5,156 bases of DNA, taken from positions 1 through 5,156 of the forward strand of contig JAODAU010000248.1 in assembly GCA_025463615.1 (NCBI GenBank), in the 5' to 3' direction. Shown one piece after another: positions 1 to 5,156 of this stretch. This DNA comes from Microbacteriaceae bacterium. GTDB lineage: Bacteria > Actinomycetota > Actinomycetes > Actinomycetales > Microbacteriaceae. Both the position numbers and the translations under genes were made by a program. Position 1 is the first letter of the stretch. Each line of letters starts with the position of its first letter. Below the pieces are notes generated by a model that was given only the letters and a program-made list of their open reading frames with translations, was not told where the DNA came from and did not search any database.

Positions 1-1778
1 GTCAGCCACGTGCGGGCCGCGGCGGGCGCGTTCGGCAGCATGACGCCATCCTTCTCCTGGCCGGTCTCCTTCACGAACGGCGGGAAGGTCGTGTACCGCT
101 TGGCGTTGTCGTGGCCGCGTTCCCAGAGCACGAGCGACTTCGGCTCGCTCTTCTTCGGTCGCTGGTAGGCGTTGCCGTTGAGGGTGACGCCGAGCTGCTC
201 CGCGGTGAGCTGGCCGGAGTAGTCCTGCACCGTGACCACGCCGGTGAGGGTGGCGCCGGAGAAGACGTTGTTGCTGGCGACGACATCCTTGATCACCCAG
301 GTCATCTCGGGGTCGGGGTTGGGGCGGCGCGGGTCGTGGCCGGGGATGGTCGTGTCGGTGGCGCGGCGCACGTCCTGGGCGATGCGGAGGTCGATGGTGT
401 TGTTCGCGACCGTGTTGAACCAGATCCGCACGTGGTCGGTGTCGTTGAGTTTGATGCCGTTGCCGTCGTTGTTCACGATCGTGTTGCCCGCCACCACGAA
501 CTTGGAGGAGATCTCCATGCTCATGCCGTGGCTCGCGTTGCCGTCCATGGTGTTGGCGATCACGTCGCCGTCGTAGACCGACTGGTCGAACCAGAGACCG
601 ACCCCGAGGTTGTGGCTGAACGAGCTGTCGCGGATGGTGAGCACCCGCGACCGGGTGAGTTTCATGCCGCCGGAGACCGGCGCGGTGTTGAACCGCTGCA
701 GGTTGTTGTGATTCGAGAGCAGGCCGGAGACCAGGAGATTGTCCGCGTAGGTGCCGTAGACCCCGAGCAGGCCGTTGTCGTTCGTCGTCACGTTGCGCAC
801 CACGATGTCCGCGGCGCCCACGAACAGCCCGATCGTGGCGTTCTGCTCTATGTCGAGGTCCTGGAGCGTGATTCCCTGCGCCTCCGCCGTGATCGCCCCG
901 AAGCCGGGCACGGATGTCGCGAACCGCCGCACCCCGAAGCCCTTGAGCGTGCTGCCCGCACCCTGCACGGCGAACGCCTTCGTCTTGTCGCTGGCGCGCA
1001 CCTCGTGCCCGGTCGGATCCGAGCCGATGTAGAGGCGGTGGGCCGCGTAGTCCACGGCGAAGGTGCCGGCCTTCACGGCGGACGGCTTGGCGACCTGCGT
1101 GAGCGCCTTGCCGTCGATCCAGACCTGGTCGGGGTGGGCGGCGAGCGGATACTTCGGGTCGACGAAGTTGAACGCCGGGAGCGTGCTCTCCGGCGCCCCC
1201 TTCGTGAAGGTGGGGCTCGAGTCGAACTGCGCGGTCCAGCCCTCGGAGACCCAGGTCGACCCGCTCTTCTGCCAGTTCGCCACGACCACGCTGCCGTCGA
1301 ACCAGACCGCCTCGTTGGGGTAGGGCTGGATCGTGACCTTCTTGCCCGCGAGTACGGTGACGCGCTCGTGGTACGTGCCGGCCCGCAGCACGATCGTCTG
1401 CCCGACGCTCGCCACGTTCACCGCGTGCTGCACGCTCTGGAACGGCGCCGCCTTGGTGCCCGCCGCCGAGTTGTTCCCGTTCGGCGCGACGAAGAGGGAG
1501 CCGGCAGGGATCGGGTAGCTCACCGACCCGACGGTGGGCGCGCCGGGGGCGGGGCCGGTGCCGAGCGGCGCGGGAACGGTGGATCCCTTCGGGCCGGCGA
1601 CCACATCATCCGGCCGGGGCAGCAGGTCGAGCACCCGGGGCACCACGATGAAGCCCGCGACCACCAGCGCGACGACGGCGACGACCGCGATCGCGCCGCC
1701 GATGAGCGCTCGCCGCCGTCGGCGCCGGGTGCCGAGATGGCGCCCGTGCGGCTGCTGTGGCTCACCTACGTGGGTCAT
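1..1778 (-). CDS. Membrane-anchored right-handed parallel beta-helix protein (3' end outside window)
   Basis: The reading frame is open from ATG at 1778 to the left edge (592 codons, no stop), so the C-terminus is missing. Residues 18-23 are six arginines and residues 24-46 are a hydrophobic helix, giving a signal-anchor or uncleaved signal. A Pro/Gly/Ala-rich linker follows to about residue 90. From residue 94 the start LFVAPNGNN, then a PFQSVQHAV stretch and a VLRAGTYHE stretch, is the typical opening of pectate-lyase-like/NosD-type parallel beta-helices. Asn-rich coil repeats follow, for example around 372-374 (GMKL) and 438-445 (GNGIKLND). A weak Shine-Dalgarno (GAAAG, 1786-1790) lies 7 nt before the ATG. 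The fold is fairly sure. Substrate and activity are not: related helices include polysaccharide lyases, C5-epimerases and binding proteins, and I could not pick out catalytic residues. Divergent placement next to polysaccharide assembly genes suggests that it acts on the exported glycan. Confidence 0.85.
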   Translation of the reverse strand, partial: MTHVGEPQQPHGRHLGTRRRRRRALIGGAIAVVAVVALVVAGFIVVPRVLDLLPRPDDVVAGPKGSTVPAPLGTGPAPGAPTVGSVSYPIPAGSLFVAPNGNNSAAGTKAAPFQSVQHAVNVASVGQTIVLRAGTYHERVTVLAGKKVTIQPYPNEAVWFDGSVVVANWQKSGSTWVSEGWTAQFDSSPTFTKGAPESTLPAFNFVDPKYPLAAHPDQVWIDGKALTQVAKPSAVKAGTFAVDYAAHRLYIGSDPTGHEVRASDKTKAFAVQGAGSTLKGFGVRRFATSVPGFGAITAEAQGITLQDLDIEQNATIGLFVGAADIVVRNVTTNDNGLLGVYGTYADNLLVSGLLSNHNNLQRFNTAPVSGGMKLTRSRVLTIRDSSFSHNLGVGLWFDQSVYDGDVIANTMDGNASHGMSMEISSKFVVAGNTIVNNDGNGIKLNDTDHVRIWFNTVANNTIDLRIAQDVRRATDTTIPGHDPRRPNPDPEMTWVIKDVVASNNVFSGATLTGVVTVQDYSGQLTAEQLGVTLNGNAYQRPKKSEPKSLVLWERGHDNAKRYTTFPPFVKETGQEKDGVMLPNAPAAARTWL

Positions 1779-1809
1779 CGCTGTGCTTTCGGGTATGCGG
1801 ATGGGAGTG

Positions 1810-1852
1810 GATGCCGGTGCATCACGCGCGGGGGATCGTCGGGCACGATCCC
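1810..1852 (-). repeat. Two adjacent inverted repeats in the leader of the beta-helix gene
   Basis: GGGATCGT (1832-1839) and ACGATCCC (1845-1852) form a perfect 8-bp stem with a 5-nt loop. Eight bases away, GATGC (1810-1814) and GCATC (1819-1823) form a 5-bp stem with a 4-nt loop. If transcription of the minus-strand gene starts near 1885, both would lie in its 5' leader, ending about 19 nt before the GAAAG ribosome site. They could be RNA hairpins or protein-binding sites. There is no T-tract, so a terminator is unlikely. The repeats are certain but their role is not. Confidence 0.5.
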
Positions 1853-1878
1853 GCCCCCATTGTCCCAGACGGTCGCTG

Positions 1879-1895
1879 TGAGCGGGTAACGCTCA
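1879..1895. promoter_or_regulatory. Perfect 6-bp inverted repeat overlapping the divergent promoter region (possible operator)
   Basis: TGAGCG (1879-1884), a 5-bp spacer GGTAA, then CGCTCA (1890-1895) form a 17-bp dyad. Its right arm runs into the -10-like CATAAT (1894-1899) of the plus strand and into the candidate minus-strand -10. The left part, TGTGAGCGGGTAAC (1877-1890), matches 13 of 14 bases of the corresponding stretch of the classical lac operator (TGTGAGCGGATAAC). A bound repressor could control both divergent genes. The dyad is seen directly; operator function is inferred. Confidence 0.4.
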
Positions 1896-1920
1896 TAATT
1901 AACAGGAATCGGAGTGCTAA
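1892..1920 (-). promoter_or_regulatory. Candidate promoter for the beta-helix gene
   Basis: On the minus strand, TTAGCA (complement of 1915-1920) and TATGAG (complement of 1892-1897) are separated by exactly 17 bp and each match 4 of 6 consensus bases for a housekeeping sigma factor. The patch is AT-rich within very GC-rich DNA, which supports a promoter somewhere here. It would give a leader of roughly 105 nt containing the two hairpins at 1810-1852. Confidence 0.3.
1894..1899 (+). promoter_or_regulatory. Candidate -10 element for the chain-length/polymerase genes
   Basis: CATAAT matches 5 of 6 bases of the TATAAT consensus and lies about 70 nt before the ATG at 1969. No convincing -35 box is present 16-18 bp upstream, where the sequence is GC-rich (around GGTCGC). 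The promoter may therefore be weak or activator-dependent. The inverted repeat at 1879-1895 overlaps its upstream edge. Confidence 0.3.
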
Positions 1921-1951
1921 ATTGCGGTGTTCAGGTTACGTTGCTCTACCC

Positions 1952-1957
1952 GAGGAG
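1952..1957 (+). promoter_or_regulatory. Ribosome binding site deciding the start of the Wzz-like gene
   Basis: GAGGAG lies 11 nt before ATG 1969, with a further G-run at 1960-1964. It argues for the ATG start over the in-frame GTG at 1927. That GTG would add 14 residues (FRLRCSTRG...) ahead of the first transmembrane helix that look like untranslated leader. The ATG at 1958 is out of frame. Confidence 0.55.
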
Positions 1958-1968
1958 ATGGGGGCCGG

Positions 1969-3702
1969 ATGGAACAGCAGGGGTATCTGCGCATATTCCG
2001 CGAGCGTTGGGTCGCCATCGTGCTCGGCGTGCTCGTGGGAATCGCGGTCGCGGTGGGGGTCAGCGTGTCCATCAAGCCCACCTACACCGCCACGGCCACC
2101 TCGTTCCTCTCGGTGCAGTCGGATGTCGGCTCGCTCATCGAGCGCTCCCAGTTCGCCCTCGCGCGCATCACCTCGTACCCGGAGCTGGCCACCAGCTCCG
2201 ACGTGCTGACCAAGACGATCAACGACCTCGGGCTCAATGAGTCCGTGCAGCAGCTGGCCAAGTCGGTGACGGCCACGAACCCGTCCACGACGGTGCTCCT
2301 GCAGATCAGCGCCAGCGCCCAGGACCCGGAGACCGCGGCGGCGATCGCGAACTCCGTGGCATCCAACCTCTCCGACACGGTGTCGCAGCTGGAGAACTCG
2401 TCGTCCGACGACCGGTACACGGTCTCGCTCGAGCTGCGCGACCGCGCCCAGAAGCCCACGTCGCCGTCGGCGCCGCAGCGCAGCATCATCCTCGGCCTCG
2501 GTGCGCTCGGCGGACTCGCGCTCGGCCTGATCGCCGCGATCATCTGGGCCCGTCTCGACCGCACGGTGCGGTCGGCGCGCGACGCGCGCGCCCTCTCGGG
2601 ACTCCCGGTCATCGGCGAGATCCTGGCACCGCTGCTGCCGTTCGGACGCCCGCGCGCCGCCGACCTCGAGCGTCGTGACACCGCCCTGCGTGAGGCGCAG
2701 CTGAGCATCCGGCAGGCCAACGGCGGCGAGCTGCCGCGCTTCCTCGTGCTGGCGCCGGCCGGGCGCCACGCCGGCGAGCTGCAGACCCGGATCGGGTTCG
2801 CCCGCACCTTCGCCGCCACCGGACGCGACACGCTGCTGGTCGAGGCGGACTTCACCGGCGGCATCGGCGCGGTCGCGCCCGAGGCGCTGGAGATGGAGGG
2901 CCTGGCCGAGGTGCTCTCCGGCACCCGCGTCGTGAAGCGGCTCGTGCTCAAGTCGGATGACGAGTCGTTCGACCTGCTGCCCGCCGGCCGCCCCGAGCAC
3001 GCGCCGACCGAGAGCGCCGCCGAGCGCGCCATCCGCCCGCTCCTGCGCGAGCTGGTCGACGACTTCGACCTCACCCTCACCCAGGCCACCTCGATCTCCC
3101 GGCCCGCCACGCTCGAGCTCGTCGCCCCCTACGCCGACGGGGTGGTCGTGCTCGTGCGCTTCGGCCGCACCAAGGCCGACGACCTCTCGCACGTGCTCGC
3201 GCGGCTGCGGCTGCTCGAGGTGCGCCCGCTCGGCATCGTGATCACCGGCGTGCCCCGCCACCGCCGGAGCGACCTCGTCGCCGACTGGCGCCCCGGGGAC
3301 TTCAACGAGGTGCCGCGCGGCCCGGTGCGCAGCTGGGCCGACCCGCGCGCCATCGACTCTGCCGACCACGCCGCCGACACGGCCGACGAGGATGCCGCAC
3401 CCGACGCACCCGTCGCGCCCGCGATCGACGAGCCGATCGTGATCGAGCCGCTCTTCGTCGAGGAGACGGCGGCCGAGGAGACTCCGGATGACACCTCCGC
3501 CTTCGAGAAGCCGGCCGACGCGGCCGTCGAGGAGGATGCCCCCGAGGCGAAACGACCCGATCGCGCGCCGGCCCGACCCGCGGGCACCCGCGCCCCGCGC
3601 CGCCCGGCATCCGGCGGCCAGCGCAAGCCGCGTCAGTCGGCCGCACGCAACAGGACGCCCGTGGCGCCCGCCCCGTCCGAGCCCGACGCCGAGACCGACT
3701 GA
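1969..3702 (+). CDS. Wzz-type polysaccharide chain-length protein fused to a degenerate BY-kinase-like domain
   Basis: This is a 577-residue inner-membrane protein. It opens with MEQQGYLRIFRERW and TM1 at 14-35, then KPTYTATA, the usual Wzz exit motif. The extracytoplasmic segment runs to about 170 and ends in a proline motif (P163, P166, P169) before TM2 at 173-194. The cytoplasmic part (about 200-433) aligns by eye with CpsD/Wzc-type tyrosine kinases: a REAQLSIRQ stretch (241-249), LLVEAD (289-294), LLPAG (336-340), ADGVVVLVR (389-397). The P-loop position reads PAGRHAGEL (263-271) with Glu270 where Lys is expected, and the Walker B position reads FDLTLTQA (366-373) with Gln372 for Asp. Residues 434-577 form a disordered-looking tail, acidic to about 527, then Arg/Pro-rich, with no tyrosine. 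Role: control of glycan chain length and export. Kinase activity is doubtful. The stop is 3 bp before the next gene, so the two are probably co-translated. Confidence 0.88.
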   Translation: MEQQGYLRIFRERWVAIVLGVLVGIAVAVGVSVSIKPTYTATATSFLSVQSDVGSLIERSQFALARITSYPELATSSDVLTKTINDLGLNESVQQLAKSVTATNPSTTVLLQISASAQDPETAAAIANSVASNLSDTVSQLENSSSDDRYTVSLELRDRAQKPTSPSAPQRSIILGLGALGGLALGLIAAIIWARLDRTVRSARDARALSGLPVIGEILAPLLPFGRPRAADLERRDTALREAQLSIRQANGGELPRFLVLAPAGRHAGELQTRIGFARTFAATGRDTLLVEADFTGGIGAVAPEALEMEGLAEVLSGTRVVKRLVLKSDDESFDLLPAGRPEHAPTESAAERAIRPLLRELVDDFDLTLTQATSISRPATLELVAPYADGVVVLVRFGRTKADDLSHVLARLRLLEVRPLGIVITGVPRHRRSDLVADWRPGDFNEVPRGPVRSWADPRAIDSADHAADTADEDAAPDAPVAPAIDEPIVIEPLFVEETAAEETPDDTSAFEKPADAAVEEDAPEAKRPDRAPARPAGTRAPRRPASGGQRKPRQSAARNRTPVAPAPSEPDAETD

Positions 3703-3705
3703 CCC

Positions 3706-4962
3706 ATGACCATGATCGCGGAGACGCGCCAGCTGCGCAGGGTGTGGCTCGCCACATTCGCGGTGCTGACGATCGTCGTCGTGAGCGTGGTGCCGTGGCG
3801 CACCGGTGACATCTACGCGGGCGGTGCCGACCCCGTCGTCGTGGCGAAGGCCCTGGTCGGGTTCATCGGGTTCGGTGGCTCGGTGCTGCTCTACTGGTGG
3901 GCTCCCGTGCGCGGGAGCATCGGCATCCGGAGCCTCACGCTGCTGGCCGGCATCGTGCTGATCGCGCTCATCGGCGCGTTCGCCGCGGGGGACGCATCGG
4001 CGGCCGTCGTGCTCACGGTGCGCATCGTGCTCGTCGCGGCCACCATCGTGATGGTCGCGAAGGCCGCGCCGCCGATGGTGATGCTCACTGCGCTGCTCGC
4101 CGGGATGTCGATCGTCGCCATCGTCGCGGCCGCCACCGGGTTCCAGCACGGCCTGGTCGATGGACGCCTCGCCGGCGGCACCCCGCAGATGGCGCCGAAC
4201 GTGCTGGCGGGCCTGGCCGCCCCGCCCGCGATCGGGCTGGCCGCCGACATCGTTCGCCGCGGCCTGCGGCCGTGGAGCGTCGCGCTGCTGCTCGGGCACG
4301 TGTTCATCATCTTCGAGACGGGTTCGCGCACCGCGCTCATCGTCGTGGTGATCGGCATCGCGCTCGCGTTCATCTGCGGCGGGCGCCTCGCCGCGTCGAC
4401 CGCGATCGTCACGATCGCCGTCATCCCCTTCGCCTACGGCCTCGTCGCGTTCACCGACACCGTCGCGACCCTGCTCGCGCGCGGGCAGAGCATCGAGGAG
4501 CTGTCGACCCTCAGCTCGCGCACGGTCGCGTGGCAGGCGGTGCTCTCCACGCCGTGGGACTCCTGGGGCAAGTGGATCGGTGTCGGCATCGCCGCCAAGA
4601 CCGTCGACGTGCAGCAGCGCTGGCGCGACGTGCAGGTGCTCGACAGCAGTTGGGTCTCCGTGATCGCACAGGCCGGCGTGATCGGCACGATCCTGCTGGC
4701 GATCTGGATGGTGTGGACCAGCATCGAGAGCGTGCGCGGCAAGAAGTTCACGGCGCTCACCACGCCGCTGATGGCGATGCTGATCATCCGCAGCTTCACC
4801 GAGAACGGGGTGATCGAGTCGAGCACCACGTTCATGCTGTTCCTCGCCATCTCGCTCGTGCTAGAACCGGGCACCCGGTTCCCGGGGAGGGTCAGGCCGC
4901 CCAAGCCCTACGCACTCGCCGAGCCGCTGCCGATCGCGCGGCGCGAGCGCACACTGGTCTGA
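3706..4962 (+). CDS. O-antigen ligase/Wzy-like polytopic membrane protein (probable polysaccharide polymerase)
   Basis: This 418-residue protein has about 11-12 hydrophobic helices, a short basic N-terminus (RQLRR), and a cytosolic-looking basic tail after about residue 385. Family marks seen are APNVLAG (163-169), TGSRTAL (205-211), SSRTVAWQ (270-277) at the start of a large outward loop (about 251-315), and DSSWVSVIAQAGVIG (313-327), the Wzy_C-type closing motif. Enzymes of this family join undecaprenyl-linked oligosaccharides on the outer membrane face. An organism without lipid A has no O-antigen ligation, so polymerase, or transfer of glycan to another acceptor, is the more sensible reading. 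Start: the ATG follows the preceding stop by 3 bp with only a weak Shine-Dalgarno, suggesting translational coupling; a second ATG two codons on (3712) cannot be excluded. Co-occurrence with a Wzz-like protein supports the role. Confidence 0.85.
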   Translation: MTMIAETRQLRRVWLATFAVLTIVVVSVVPWRTGDIYAGGADPVVVAKALVGFIGFGGSVLLYWWAPVRGSIGIRSLTLLAGIVLIALIGAFAAGDASAAVVLTVRIVLVAATIVMVAKAAPPMVMLTALLAGMSIVAIVAAATGFQHGLVDGRLAGGTPQMAPNVLAGLAAPPAIGLAADIVRRGLRPWSVALLLGHVFIIFETGSRTALIVVVIGIALAFICGGRLAASTAIVTIAVIPFAYGLVAFTDTVATLLARGQSIEELSTLSSRTVAWQAVLSTPWDSWGKWIGVGIAAKTVDVQQRWRDVQVLDSSWVSVIAQAGVIGTILLAIWMVWTSIESVRGKKFTALTTPLMAMLIIRSFTENGVIESSTTFMLFLAISLVLEPGTRFPGRVRPPKPYALAEPLPIARRERTLV

Positions 4963-4989
4963 CCGTTCCCGATTCGTGACGAAACGGTC
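4961..4989. repeat. 7-bp inverted repeat overlapping the stop of the polymerase gene
   Basis: GACCGTT (4961-4967) and AACGGTC (4983-4989) pair perfectly around a 15-nt loop, beginning inside the TGA stop codon (4960-4962). The following bases are CCCATTTAGG, without a T-run, so this is not a convincing intrinsic terminator. It could slow polymerase or protect the 3' end of the two-gene transcript, or be chance. Confidence 0.3.
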
Positions 4990-4999
4990 CCCATTTAGG

Positions 5000-5029
5000 T
5001 GGACGTGCGGCACGCTTTCGAGATAAAAT
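5000..5029 (+). promoter_or_regulatory. Candidate promoter for the cytidylyltransferase-like gene
   Basis: TGGACG (5000-5005, 4 of 6 to TTGACA) and TAAAAT (5024-5029, 5 of 6 to TATAAT) are separated by 18 bp in an otherwise GC-rich gap. A start near 5036 would leave a leader of about 65 nt before the ATG at 5103. A symmetric CGTGC-G-GCACG (5004-5014) overlaps the -35 and spacer and might be a regulator site. The element suggests that the gene can be transcribed separately from the two genes upstream. Confidence 0.45.
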
Positions 5030-5102
5030 CTGCACAGGGCTCGACGGCGCACCCACGCCACCCAGTCACCCGACTCTCGCCCGAAGAGAAACTGCGTACC
5101 CA

Positions 5103-5156
5103 ATGTCCCGAAAAATTGGTTATGCCGCTGGAGCATTCGATCTGTTCCACGTCGGC
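5103..5156 (+). CDS. TagD-like nucleotidyltransferase (probable glycerol-3-phosphate cytidylyltransferase), N-terminus only
   Basis: Only 18 codons are in the window: MSRKIGYAAGAFDLFHVG. GAFDLFHVG is the nucleotide-binding start of the cytidylyltransferase-like superfamily, whose HxGH signature begins at His16 here; the second His should be the first codon beyond the edge. The GYAAGAFDLFH form resembles actinobacterial proteins annotated as glycerol-3-phosphate cytidylyltransferase/TagD, which make CDP-glycerol from CTP. Other alcohol-phosphate cytidylyl- or adenylyltransferases cannot be ruled out from so short a piece. A weak purine stretch (GAAGAGAA, 5083-5090) lies 12 nt upstream of the ATG. 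Its place beside Wzz- and Wzy-like genes suggests supply of an activated precursor to the surface polymer. Confidence 0.75.
   Translation, partial: MSRKIGYAAGAFDLFHVG

Noticed and set aside
1724..1750. Tat signal in the beta-helix protein (run of arginines before the hydrophobic helix)
   Set aside because: The six arginines are followed by ALIGG rather than the RRxFLK pattern, and the helix lacks a cleavage site. A signal anchor fits better.
111..1889. 592-codon plus-strand open frame over the beta-helix gene
   Set aside because: It is in exact codon register opposite the minus-strand gene and reads as His/Val/Arg/Asp-rich low-complexity protein. The minus frame has a clear anchor and beta-helix motifs, so this is a shadow of GC-rich codon use.
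1927..1968. GTG-initiated extension of the Wzz-like protein
   Set aside because: The added 14 residues lie over the ribosome site and leader. The ATG at 1969 gives the usual Wzz spacing to the first membrane helix.
1936..4299. 787-codon minus-strand open frame over the Wzz and polymerase genes
   Set aside because: It runs across two well-supported plus-strand genes and is a Gly/Arg/His/Asp-rich translation without recognisable domains, typical of antisense shadows at high GC.
3897..4979. 360-codon plus-strand frame inside the polymerase gene
   Set aside because: It is Arg/His/Ala-rich, has no motif, and lies within a gene with clear membrane topology and family motifs.
4961..4995. Rho-independent terminator after the polymerase gene
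   Set aside because: The stem is only 7 bp with a 15-nt loop and no T-tract follows, so it is listed only as an inverted repeat.
4861..5136. 91-codon minus-strand frame at the right end
   Set aside because: It overlaps the polymerase tail, the promoter and the start of the TagD-like gene, and has no recognisable motif.

Overview
The window is chromosomal DNA from a high-GC actinobacterium. The codons are strongly G/C-ending and intergenic gaps are short. Recurrent GGATG/CATCC words and the gene content fit the Microbacteriaceae, but that family placement is an inference, not a proof. Everything recognisable points to a cell-surface polysaccharide (exopolysaccharide or capsule-like) locus. 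I see no mobile element, CRISPR array, tRNA or rRNA.

Layout. Positions 1778 down to 1 (minus strand) encode the first 592 residues of a membrane-anchored, extracellular right-handed beta-helix protein; its C-terminus lies beyond the left edge. A 190-bp divergent intergenic region (1779-1968) follows. It is locally AT-rich and holds three inverted repeats, one of which resembles the left half of a lac-type operator and sits on the likely promoter. To its right, on the plus strand, are two tightly packed genes. The first (1969-3702) encodes a Wzz-type chain-length protein fused to a tyrosine-kinase-like (BY-kinase) domain whose ATP-binding motifs look destroyed. The second (3706-4962), three bases later, encodes a polytopic Wzy/O-antigen-ligase-family protein. 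A 140-bp gap with a plausible promoter then leads to the first 18 codons of a TagD-like nucleotidyltransferase at 5103, cut by the right edge inside its HxGH motif.

How the genes may work together (inference): the Wzy-like protein would polymerise or transfer undecaprenyl-linked repeat units outside the membrane. The Wzz-like protein would set chain length, apparently without an active kinase of its own. The cytidylyltransferase-like protein would supply an activated alcohol such as CDP-glycerol for the glycan or a teichoic-acid-like polymer. The divergently expressed beta-helix protein may bind, trim or modify the finished polysaccharide. The strongest point for a second look is the degenerate kinase domain with its tyrosine-free polyampholyte tail. 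No wholly new system is evident.
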